Shown here one piece after another: positions 1 through 6,517 of a stretch of DNA of 9,454 bases (within the stretch, counting starts at the first letter, position 1; every line of letters starts with the position of its first letter). Position numbers and translations under genes: made by a program. Below the pieces are notes generated by a model, which was not told the origin of the DNA, searched no databases, and saw only the letters and a list, made by a program, of their open reading frames with translations. This DNA is from Flavobacteriaceae bacterium (GTDB lineage: Bacteria; Bacteroidota; Bacteroidia; Flavobacteriales; Flavobacteriaceae), in contig JAESUF010000131.1 in NCBI GenBank assembly GCA_016763215.1, positions 1-9,454 on the forward strand, written 5' to 3'.

Positions 1-631
1 GAAAATTTTCAATCTTTTTAGGGTCGTCAATAGGTGCAACAATATCAACTTCCCATCCTGTTAGAGTGGCATACTTACACAGTTGTACAGCATCATGTTC
101 TGAGCCAACGATCACCAATTTGAACCCTGGTTGAATTGTTTGGGTAAAAACATCTAGCGATGAGGTATCTGTATTTTTCTTATTGATAGAAAAAGGTTTT
201 TTTTTGAGAAAAAAGATAGACTCTCCACAAAACCGTTTAGATTCCTCTTTAGAATACGTTGTTGAAATTGTAAAGGCCTTTCTAGAAATTCGCTGTTCTT
301 CAAGAGCTTCAAAAAAACCAAGTTCAGGATCAAAGGGTTCAATTAAAATATAGAGAATCCCTTCGCAACCTAAACGATAACGGCCATCATAAATCATTAG
401 CTTTGACGTATCGGTTTCAAAAACACTTTGGGCTTGACGTAAAACTTCTTTTTCTACACAACCCCCACTAACAGCACCAATCATTTTGCCATTTTCTTGA
501 ACAGACATTCGAACACCAGGCCTTCTATAAGAAGAACCATCTAAAGAAACTACAGAAACAAATGCAGTTTTAATATTTTGTTCTTTTGCAATTCTAGCAG
601 AACGGATAATGTCTTTAAGTTCATGTAACAT
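1..631 (-). CDS. XdhC/CoxI-family protein, 5' part only (C-terminus beyond the left edge)
   Basis: About 210 codons read without a stop from ATG at 631 to the window edge. The N-terminal XdhC domain is clear: residues around 34-41 read GSSYRRPG, followed by the motif AVSGGCVE near residue 60, which carries the conserved Cys of the family. A second, Rossmann-like domain begins near residue 175 (KLVIVGSEHDA). Known XdhC proteins bind molybdenum cofactor and help sulfurate and insert it into xanthine dehydrogenase-type enzymes, acting in the cytoplasm. No molybdoenzyme gene is visible here, so the partner is unknown. The nucleotide-binding loop reads GSEHDA where many family members have GAGHxA. 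The acidic residue usually ending the second strand appears to be replaced (DIVAP). This may therefore be a divergent paralogue. It diverges from the gene at 742. Family call is firm; role is inferred. Confidence 0.87.
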   Translation of the reverse strand, partial: MLHELKDIIRSARIAKEQNIKTAFVSVVSLDGSSYRRPGVRMSVQENGKMIGAVSGGCVEKEVLRQAQSVFETDTSKLMIYDGRYRLGCEGILYILIEPFDPELGFFEALEEQRISRKAFTISTTYSKEESKRFCGESIFFLKKKPFSINKKNTDTSSLDVFTQTIQPGFKLVIVGSEHDAVQLCKYATLTGWEVDIVAPIDDPKKIENF

Positions 632-643
632 GAAGCTAATATA

Positions 644-660
644 CAATTCTTAAAGAATTG
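644..660. promoter_or_regulatory. 17-bp perfect palindrome in the divergent intergenic region
   Basis: CAATTCTT-A-AAGAATTG forms 8-bp perfect arms around one central base, 13 nt upstream of the XdhC-family start and about 80 nt upstream of the gene at 742. Its size and place suit a dimeric regulator's operator. It is too short and AT-rich, and lacks a following T-run, to be a convincing terminator. The rest of the 110-nt gap shows no complete TTG/TAnnTTTG promoter; the nearest match is TATATTTA at 714-721 without a -33 partner. Confidence 0.4.
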
Positions 661-741
661 AAAAAGACATTATTTTTATAAAAATGACCTAAGGAAAGAT
701 GAAAATTATCGACTATATTTATAGAACGTTACAAACAGTCA

Positions 742-1827
742 ATGGCACAGTCTTTATTTTTTATTCCTGATATTTCAGGGTATACCAATTTTATTCAAAC
801 GACAGAAATAGAACATAGTCAGTATGTTATTGCTGAACTTTTGGAAGTAATGATCGACGCAAACGTAGAGAATTTAAAATTGGCTGAAATTGAAGGAGAC
901 GCTTTGTTTTTTTACAAAGAAAATAAGATTCCTTCACAAGAAAGATTGCTTGCTCAAATTGAACGAATGTTCAAGGCGTTTTATAACCATTTAAAACTCT
1001 TAGAAACGAATAGAATTTGTCCCTGCAAAGCTTGTTCATCTGCATCAAATTTAAATTTAAAAATTATTCTCCATGCAGGAGAGATTCAGTTTATTGAAGT
1101 CCAAAAAACCAAAAAACCATTTGGGAAACCAGTGATAGAATCACACCGGTTGCTTAAAAACTCTATTGATAGTGATAATTATGTTTTAATTAGTAAGGTG
1201 CTGAGTGATAAAATTTGGCTAGCTTCAGATTACAAAAGTAAATTATATGATTTTAAAGGATCTTCTGACAGGTATGATAATGAAGAAATTCAATATAATT
1301 ATTCATTAATTGATGTAAACTTATTAGGGTTGAAAGAGAAAACCAAGCCTAAAAAAGTAAGTTTTGACAAATCACCAAACCTTCTTTTTGAAAAGATTTT
1401 GGATGATAGTCAAGAGAAAATATATGAATACGTATCAAATTACAGGTATCGAAACAATTGGACTGAAGGAGTCGATGACTTTCAATTTAAATTAAATGAG
1501 GTAACGCGATTAGATTCTGTTCATACATGTGTTGTTAATGGGAAACATCTTGATTTTATAGCCGTTGTTAAAGAAGGAGAAGAAGGTCAAATGGTCTATG
1601 GAGAAATGACAAAAAGTCCACCACCGGTTGATGAACTATATCAGTTTTATACAATTGAAAAGATCTCAGAAAATCAATCAAAACTAATTGTAGAAGTTTA
1701 TTGGAAAGCAAAATCACCCATCAAGAAAATTATTTTAAAACTATTGGTAAAGAAAGTTTTTTCAAAAGGAATTATTGCCTCATTAAACAATCTATCTAAA
1801 TTTGTAAAACAAAACAATAATTCCTGA
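742..1827 (+). CDS. DUF2652 cyclase-fold protein with C-terminal SRPBCC/START-like domain
   Basis: The 361-aa cytoplasmic protein has no signal peptide or membrane segment. Residues 1-190 match DUF2652, a relative of the class III nucleotidyl cyclase fold: D10 in IPDISGYTNF and D53 in EIEGDALFF sit where cyclases bind two metals. E49 occupies the purine-contact position that is Glu in guanylate cyclases. FGKPVIESHRLL (127-138) aligns with the cyclase FGDTVNxAxRL segment: R136 is kept but the transition-state Asn is Ile (I132). A Cys cluster, CPCKAC, lies at 93-98. Residues about 210-360 look like an SRPBCC domain, which typically forms a hydrophobic ligand pocket. The start is the first ATG after an in-frame stop at 700-702; no Shine-Dalgarno is visible. 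Enzyme activity is doubtful; a ligand-sensing or signalling role is inference. It appears monocistronic, divergent from the XdhC-family gene. Confidence 0.85.
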   Translation: MAQSLFFIPDISGYTNFIQTTEIEHSQYVIAELLEVMIDANVENLKLAEIEGDALFFYKENKIPSQERLLAQIERMFKAFYNHLKLLETNRICPCKACSSASNLNLKIILHAGEIQFIEVQKTKKPFGKPVIESHRLLKNSIDSDNYVLISKVLSDKIWLASDYKSKLYDFKGSSDRYDNEEIQYNYSLIDVNLLGLKEKTKPKKVSFDKSPNLLFEKILDDSQEKIYEYVSNYRYRNNWTEGVDDFQFKLNEVTRLDSVHTCVVNGKHLDFIAVVKEGEEGQMVYGEMTKSPPPVDELYQFYTIEKISENQSKLIVEVYWKAKSPIKKIILKLLVKKVFSKGIIASLNNLSKFVKQNNNS

Positions 1828-1829
1828 AC

Positions 1830-1846
1830 GGGGGGAAAAGGGGAGG
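1830..1846 (+). other. G-rich run in the convergent intergenic gap
   Basis: The 22-nt gap between two converging stop codons holds runs of six, four and two G separated by AAAA and A. This is strikingly G-rich for an AT-rich window. No hairpin terminator is visible here, so both transcripts may read through this tract. A two-layer quadruplex on the plus strand or plus transcript is conceivable but unproven. Confidence 0.4.
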
Positions 1847-1849
1847 TTG

Positions 1850-3058
1850 TTAAAAATATTTTGAGATAGAGAATCGTAGAAAACTATCATTTTGAAAGTT
1901 AGATAGAATCAATTCACTTGAGTCAATTGTATTGAAGATTCTAGCTTCAATTTCGGCTTTCCAACTACTCCCAATTCTTCTTGAAGCTTCCAAACTAATA
2001 ATTGTACTATTCTTTTTTAAATCAGTAATTCCACCAATTAATAGTGAAGTATCTTTTGTGTCATTAAACGCGATTCTACTTCCAAAAAAGACATCATTTT
2101 GAAGTGTATTCAATGCCAAATCACCACGATCGTCATACAAGTACTCTCCTAAGATTCCAATATCTAAACCGTTGCCATCAATATTGCTGAATGTATATTC
2201 CACTCCAGCGACCAAAGCGAAAAAATTTTGCGCTTTAGCTGACCGGTAAATGGATTCAATTTTCCATAAAAAAGCATTGTTGGTAACTTGTAAATCCAAA
2301 CCAGTTTGATTGATTACTGGATAAAAAGCATTTATGTTTCCTAGACTATCAAAGGTAAAAAGAGGTTCTCTTCCTGTTCCATAAAAATGAGAAAGGCCAA
2401 TGTCTACTGAACCAAAATAATGACTCCAACGAAAGGCCAAATCTTGCCGCCATTCTTTTGCGCTACTTTCATATGTAATGCCCTCCTTATCCACTACGGT
2501 TCCGAAGCGCAACCTTCCTTTAGCGCCAGCAAAAGTTCTTTTTCGATGATAGGGAAGGTAGAAAAAATCAAAGCTTCCATATTTGTTAGTTGAGTAGGTA
2601 AATTGAACCATCGGTTGCCCTAACTTATCTTCTCCGTCAAAAGATTCAACTGCATCTGTTTGGTTAATAATATCAACTAAGTGATTACTTTCTGTAACAC
2701 CCCAATAGACTTTTTTTAAACCTAAGCTCAATTCCCATTTTCCTTTTGCTTTTTGATAATAGAGTTCACGAATATCCCAATGCGTTCTTTTCGTATCTCT
2801 ATCAAGTCGTAAAAATCCTGTAAAGTTGATGCTCTCATATCCATCATTCCACTCTAAAGTATATTCTGGCCGAAAAGCAATGGAAGGATAACTTTTTTCC
2901 TGCCCATTAAACAAGGCATCATTATAAAAGTATCGGTATTCTCCTTCTATTTCTAATTCAAATTCTTGAGAGATATTGCCTTTCTTTTGAGCTTCTAATT
3001 GAATACTTGTCAAGAAGAAGAATCCTAAGAAAAGAGATCCGTATTTTTTTAAGTTCAT
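1850..3058 (-). CDS. Outer-membrane beta-barrel protein of the RND module (DUF1302-like)
   Basis: Starting at ATG 3058, the product is 402 aa with a clear signal peptide: MNLKK, then the hydrophobic stretch YGSLFLGFFFLTS, cut probably after EAQ near residue 24. The frame is open to 3103, but the extra residues lack signal-peptide character, so the later start is preferred. The mature protein is rich in alternating aromatic/hydrophobic beta-strand patterns and ends in FLRFSISKYF, a terminal Phe typical of Omp85-assembled barrels. The segment RELYYQKAKGKWELSLGLKK followed by VYWGVTES and LVDIINQTD (about 97-135) resembles DUF1302-type barrels encoded beside RND pumps (WGxxD/E, DxINP-like). It is the third gene of a minus-strand operon, 92 nt after the LolA-like gene. 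Inferred role: outer-membrane exit or acceptor for the cargo moved by the pump and carrier. The specific family assignment is from memory and is moderate. Confidence 0.75.
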   Translation of the reverse strand: MNLKKYGSLFLGFFFLTSIQLEAQKKGNISQEFELEIEGEYRYFYNDALFNGQEKSYPSIAFRPEYTLEWNDGYESINFTGFLRLDRDTKRTHWDIRELYYQKAKGKWELSLGLKKVYWGVTESNHLVDIINQTDAVESFDGEDKLGQPMVQFTYSTNKYGSFDFFYLPYHRKRTFAGAKGRLRFGTVVDKEGITYESSAKEWRQDLAFRWSHYFGSVDIGLSHFYGTGREPLFTFDSLGNINAFYPVINQTGLDLQVTNNAFLWKIESIYRSAKAQNFFALVAGVEYTFSNIDGNGLDIGILGEYLYDDRGDLALNTLQNDVFFGSRIAFNDTKDTSLLIGGITDLKKNSTIISLEASRRIGSSWKAEIEARIFNTIDSSELILSNFQNDSFLRFSISKYF

Positions 3059-3075
3059 CTTATATTTTATAAAAA

Positions 3076-3142
3076 GATGATACCAAAACCCTAAGAAAGT
3101 CAACCAAAACTTACAAACTATGAATGGGAAATTGGTATCATC
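3076..3142. repeat. 11-bp perfect inverted repeat between carrier and barrel genes
   Basis: GATGATACCAA at 3076-3086 is exactly matched by TTGGTATCATC at 3132-3142, with a 45-nt loop. In the minus-strand transcript it would form a stem starting 8 nt after the LolA-like stop codon and ending 17 nt before the barrel ATG. No T-tract of terminator type follows tightly. It could stabilise mRNA ends, tune the relative output of the two genes, or bind a protein. No consensus promoter was found inside the loop. Confidence 0.5.
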
Positions 3143-3150
3143 AGATTGTG

Positions 3151-3924
3151 TTATTTTCCAGCTCTTTTTAAAGAAACTTGAGTGAAATCGTCTTCAGATA
3201 AATTTGCGTCAAAATTATAATCACTGAATTCTAATAAAGTTTCTTTTTTGCTTTGATGATTCACCATATGAAAGGTAGCGGCTCTCCAAAACTTATTTTT
3301 ATAGAGCTTATAGTTCGAGTAGGTTAATGTCTTCAATAACGAATTTTTACGATCATAAAAAGCTATTTTTTCAATACGGTACCCTTGGTCTTTGTTGTAT
3401 GAAACAACCCTTCTTTTGTATCCAGATTTTGGATCAACAGGATCTTGTTCTACCACTAATAAGTTTTTGGTTGCTTCTAAAAACTTATAACTGTATTTTT
3501 CAATTTCCTGAGATGAAAGGTCTTCATATGCAAACTCACTCCCTACAAAAGGCCCTGATTTGTTATTTGAAGAAATTCTTTTCACACGTTTGATTGATGG
3601 TAAAAATAACCACTGATCATCGGAACCAATTTTATGTGTAAATGTTAATGTTGCCGTCCCTTTTACATCTTTGGGGCTGTTAAAAGCAATCAACGATTTA
3701 TCTCCATCTTCTGTCAGTTCTAATGTCCTAGTTGTCATACTACGTTGACTTGTTTGCCCATTCCTGTTCTTTAAGGTCATTTTAAGTTCTACAATAGAAC
3801 TTTTAAAACCTAAATCAGCTTCTTCGGCTGCTTTTGCGATTTGCAAGCCTCGTTCTTCGGCTGTTTGTGTATAGTTTGATAAACTGAAAATCAATACGAA
3901 TGCGGTTAAAATTATTTTTTTCAT
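3151..3924 (-). CDS. Periplasmic LolA-like protein (outer membrane lipoprotein-sorting protein family, PF17131 type)
   Basis: The 257-aa protein has an N-terminal signal peptide (MKKIILTAFVLIFSLS, cleavage near residue 20, no lipobox Cys), so it should be soluble in the periplasm. Family hallmarks are very clear: KSLIAFNSPKDVKGTATLTF at 76-95, DDQWLFLPSIKRVKRISS at 102-119 and GPFVGSEFAYEDLS at 124-137. This family has the LolA/LolB half-barrel fold and is habitually encoded beside MMPL/RND transporters. The shared fold suggests it ferries a hydrophobic cargo, perhaps lipid or lipid-linked, between pump and outer membrane; the cargo is not known. Only 4 nt separate it from the upstream pump gene, so the two are co-transcribed and probably translationally coupled. 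ATG at 3924 is the only start that keeps the signal peptide. The family call is strong; classical lipoprotein sorting is not implied. Confidence 0.92.
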   Translation of the reverse strand: MKKIILTAFVLIFSLSNYTQTAEERGLQIAKAAEEADLGFKSSIVELKMTLKNRNGQTSQRSMTTRTLELTEDGDKSLIAFNSPKDVKGTATLTFTHKIGSDDQWLFLPSIKRVKRISSNNKSGPFVGSEFAYEDLSSQEIEKYSYKFLEATKNLLVVEQDPVDPKSGYKRRVVSYNKDQGYRIEKIAFYDRKNSLLKTLTYSNYKLYKNKFWRAATFHMVNHQSKKETLLEFSDYNFDANLSEDDFTQVSLKRAGK

Positions 3925-3928
3925 GATA

Positions 3929-6286
3929 TTATTTTATAGATTTAGTATTTTCTTTTTTACTTGTTAAAATGAGTAGCGAAGGCAAGAGAATAAAGTCGAT
4001 AATTAGTGCAGAGACAATAATCATCAGCGTAATTCTTGCCATATAACTATTTAATGCAAATGAAGAGGTTGATAATACTGTGAAACCTGCCATTAACACC
4101 AAAGTGGTTGTTACCAATGCTTGACCAACAGTATCGAAAGCATATACAACAGCTTGTTTGGCATCGTAACCACATTCACGTCTTGCTCGTAAAAACTTAC
4201 TCATAAAGTGAACGGTATCGTCTACTATGATTCCTAAAGTCATTCCGAAAACGATGACCATTCCAGTGTTAATTTGTCCTTTATACAGCCACCATAATCC
4301 GAAACCAACAACTATAGGAGCTACATTAGGAATAATACTTAACAGACCAAGTTTGAAGTTTCGTAAAGCCAACATAAGGACAATAGAAATTAATAGTAAA
4401 GCAATTATGTTTCCTTTGAGCATACTATCAGCTTGCCTAAAACCAAGTGTAGAGAACATTAAAGTTGGACTTACTCCTAAAGAATGCATTGATGTTGGTG
4501 TGTTGTCTACCAACCATTTTTCTGCACGCTTAGAAAAAGCAATCATTTCTGCACTAGAGATATTTTGTATGGTTACAGTAACTCTAGATTCTGATTTGTC
4601 TACATTAATTTGATTGTTTAAATCCAAACCAAACGGTAGCGACAATTCATAAAGCAATAAATACTGTGCAGCTTCTTCTCGGTTTGTTGGAACTTTATAA
4701 AAAGAGTCATCATCACCATGCATCGAACGATTTACTCTTCTTGCGACTTCGCTAAATGCATTTACATGTACTACTTCTGGTTGTGTTTTTAACCAAGATT
4801 CAAAAGCGTTTAGTTTTTTTAAGTAATTCGGATCGTTAATTCCACCACTTTCACCACTACCTACAGAGAATTCTACATTATAAAAACCAGTTAGATTATC
4901 ATTGATAAAATCACTATCCGTTCTAAACTTCACAGATTGATCGAAGTATTCTACAAATTCATCATTAAAGACATTTTTTGTTGCTAAAACACCCAATCCA
5001 CCAATAATTATTAAAGAAATAATAGTAAGCCGAACAGGTTGTCTAATAACATAATTTCCTAGTTTGGTATAGATACTTATTTTCTCTTCTTCTTGTTCAA
5101 CAACTTTTTGTTTTTTCTTCCAAATAGGGAAGATTGCCATTAATGCAGGCAGTAATGTTGTTGAGTAAAAGAACGCCATTGTCATACCAAACGCAGCAAT
5201 GTTCCCTAGATCCCAGAACGGAGGAACTTCACCAAAATTCAAGGTTAAAAACCCGATAATTGTTGTTACACTTGTGATAAAAACGGGCATAAAATTTAAT
5301 CGCATGCTTTCTACGATTGCCTCTTTTTTACTCATTCCTTCTTTACGAACTTTGTGAAGCATCGTAATTAAAATGTGGATACTATCGGCAACAGCTAGGG
5401 TTAGAATCATTGTTGGAAACACTGAAGATGGCGGTGTTAATTTGATTCCCATAATTCCTACAAAACCTACAGAACTTGCAATAGAAAAGAGCACAACAAA
5501 CAACGTAGCGAACATTGCAAAGATGTTTCTTGTTAACAATAATGTTACCACAATAACAATCAAAAACATGATTAATGATAATGCTAAATCATTAAATGAG
5601 GACTCAAAAAAAGCAGTGTTTAAAGGAACCAGCCCCGTTACATAGATGTCAAATTGAGGGTACTTCTCTTCAAAGGAAGCAATCATTTCACGAGTGTTCT
5701 GAGTTACTTCTGGAATTTCTTTTGCAGTATCAACTCCAGGTAATCGTAAAGTAACATTAATAGCAGTAACACTACCCTTTTTGTTAATTAAGCGATTAAT
5801 TAATAAGGGTTCACTGATGGCTATTTCTTTAATTTTCTGAATTTCTTCTAATGATTTTGTGTGTGATTCGTAAGACAAATCATCTACAAATAAATCATCT
5901 CCTTCAGCTCTTGTATGTTGAAAATTTGTAATTGCATCTACCCTTGATGAATAAGGAGTGTTCCATGCAGTAGCAGTTAATTCTTCAATAGCTATTAAGT
6001 TTTCTTTCGTGAAAACGTTTCCATTCTTAGGCGCTAATACAATGACAACATTATCATCTTTTGTGTACTTCTCTTGTAGGGCATCAAATGCTTCTAATTC
6101 AGGATTTGATTTGCTAAAGAAGACATGGTAGTCACCATCAAATTCCATGTTTCCTTGAGAGGCGAGACCCAATGCGAGAACAAGAGTTACAATAACTACA
6201 GGCCATTTGAATTTGGTGACAAATTCTGCCCACTTTACGGCAAAATTATTTGTGAAGTTTTTGGTTTTTTCTAGTTGTTTATTCAT
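3929..6286 (-). CDS. MMPL/RND-superfamily transporter (inner membrane, 12 TM)
   Basis: The 785-aa protein has the duplicated RND layout: TM1 near 27-45, a large periplasmic loop to about 232, TM2-6 to about 388, then TM7 near 419-436, a second loop to about 622 and TM8-12 to about 775. The two TM4-equivalent segments carry the charged residues expected of proton-driven family members: AVADSIHI (D301) and GIIVDDTVHF (D689/D690). The repeat arrangement resembles the 'predicted exporter of the RND superfamily' group (COG1033) and HpnN-like proteins rather than the AcrB drug pumps; no membrane-fusion protein gene is adjacent. ATG at 6286 follows the A-rich leader AATTAAAATAAAA. As first gene of the operon with a LolA-like protein and a barrel, it likely extracts a lipidic or amphipathic substrate from the inner membrane. 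Three TetR-type operator copies lie upstream, one within 15 nt of the start codon. Confidence 0.93.
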   Translation of the reverse strand: MNKQLEKTKNFTNNFAVKWAEFVTKFKWPVVIVTLVLALGLASQGNMEFDGDYHVFFSKSNPELEAFDALQEKYTKDDNVVIVLAPKNGNVFTKENLIAIEELTATAWNTPYSSRVDAITNFQHTRAEGDDLFVDDLSYESHTKSLEEIQKIKEIAISEPLLINRLINKKGSVTAINVTLRLPGVDTAKEIPEVTQNTREMIASFEEKYPQFDIYVTGLVPLNTAFFESSFNDLALSLIMFLIVIVVTLLLTRNIFAMFATLFVVLFSIASSVGFVGIMGIKLTPPSSVFPTMILTLAVADSIHILITMLHKVRKEGMSKKEAIVESMRLNFMPVFITSVTTIIGFLTLNFGEVPPFWDLGNIAAFGMTMAFFYSTTLLPALMAIFPIWKKKQKVVEQEEEKISIYTKLGNYVIRQPVRLTIISLIIIGGLGVLATKNVFNDEFVEYFDQSVKFRTDSDFINDNLTGFYNVEFSVGSGESGGINDPNYLKKLNAFESWLKTQPEVVHVNAFSEVARRVNRSMHGDDDSFYKVPTNREEAAQYLLLYELSLPFGLDLNNQINVDKSESRVTVTIQNISSAEMIAFSKRAEKWLVDNTPTSMHSLGVSPTLMFSTLGFRQADSMLKGNIIALLLISIVLMLALRNFKLGLLSIIPNVAPIVVGFGLWWLYKGQINTGMVIVFGMTLGIIVDDTVHFMSKFLRARRECGYDAKQAVVYAFDTVGQALVTTTLVLMAGFTVLSTSSFALNSYMARITLMIIVSALIIDFILLPSLLILTSKKENTKSIK

Positions 6287-6300
6287 TTTTATTTTAATTA

Positions 6301-6318
6301 ATTGACCAGTCGATTAAT
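6301..6318. promoter_or_regulatory. TetR-type operator copy 1 (pump-proximal)
   Basis: ATTGACCAGTCGATTAAT: half-site GACC, four-base spacer AGTC, degenerate right half GATT, with symmetric AAT/ATT-type flanks. It lies 15 nt upstream of the pump ATG, so it is in the presumed leader, where bound repressor could block elongation or form a loop with copies 2 and 3. Confidence 0.65.
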
Positions 6319-6359
6319 AATATTGAATGGTTGAGTTACTATTTCTTACTTTATGACGA

Positions 6360-6384
6360 TCTTGTCTTTTACAATTGGACAAGA
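6360..6384. repeat. 7-bp inverted repeat in the pump upstream region
   Basis: TCTTGTC (6360-6366) and GACAAGA (6378-6384) are exact reverse complements around an 11-nt loop that itself contains CAATTG. The site is between operator copies 1 and 2. It could be a leader hairpin or the site of a second regulator; significance is uncertain. Confidence 0.4.
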
Positions 6385-6386
6385 AA

Positions 6387-6394
6387 TAAATATA
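6387..6394 (-). promoter_or_regulatory. Candidate -7 element for the pump operon
   Basis: On the minus strand this reads TATATTTA, one base from the Bacteroidota TAnnTTTG element, and lies 7 bp downstream of operator copy 2. That geometry resembles the TetR promoter, where the operator abuts the -7 box. No TTG is found at the usual -33 distance (the nearest TTTG, at 6423-6426, is too far), so this is a weak candidate. Confidence 0.25.
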
Positions 6395-6401
6395 AATAAT
6401 A

Positions 6402-6419
6402 ATTGACCAGTCGGTTATT
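6402..6419. promoter_or_regulatory. TetR-type operator copy 2 (central)
   Basis: ATTGACCAGTCGGTTATT is the most symmetric copy: TGACC-AGTC-GGTTA gives half-sites GACC and GGT(T) with a four-base spacer. It is the likely primary operator because it sits just upstream of the best -7-like sequence for the pump operon. Confidence 0.7.
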
Positions 6420-6482
6420 TATCAAACTTGATTGTTGCTTATAATTTTAATTAACGGATTACTATTCATATTATTTTAATTA

Positions 6483-6500
6483 ATTGACCAGTCGTTTATG
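6483..6500. promoter_or_regulatory. TetR-type operator copy 3 (TetR-distal end)
   Basis: ATTGACCAGTCGTTTATG lies 17 bp beyond the TetR stop codon. It keeps the left half GACC and the spacer AGTC; the right half is GTTT. It shares 24 identical bases, including the AT-rich flank, with copy 1. Confidence 0.65.
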
Positions 6501-6517
6501 TTTGTAATAAAAAAAAA

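Larger units (their letters stand above)
6289..6494 (+). repeat. 24-bp exact direct repeat flanking the pump-operon control region
   Basis: Positions 6289-6312 and 6471-6494 are identical over 24 bp, 182 bp apart. Each consists of an AT-rich part (TTATTTTAATTAATT) joined to the operator core GACCAGTCG. One unit abuts the pump gene start, the other lies just after the TetR stop codon. A third copy of the core lies between them. Identity extends beyond the core, which points to a recent duplication or to a functional AT-rich flank. Confidence 0.8.

Noticed and set aside
699..770. Small plus-strand frame (23 aa) starting at ATG 699 behind AAGGAAAG and overlapping the DUF2652 gene start
   Set aside because: Very short, no recognisable sequence, and overlaps a well-supported gene in another frame; a leader peptide is possible but unsupported.
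3059..3103. 15-residue N-terminal extension of the barrel protein
   Set aside because: The extension would bury the signal peptide; the ATG at 3058 gives a normal export signal.
4227..4613. Plus-strand open frame of 128 aa inside the pump gene
   Set aside because: Antisense to a clear RND coding sequence with conserved membrane motifs; composition is that of a reversed coding strand and no promoter is visible.
5373..5645. Plus-strand open frame of 90 aa inside the pump gene
   Set aside because: Antisense shadow of the RND transmembrane region.
6509..6517. T-run on the minus strand directly after the TetR stop codon, as a possible terminator
   Set aside because: No GC-containing hairpin precedes it.
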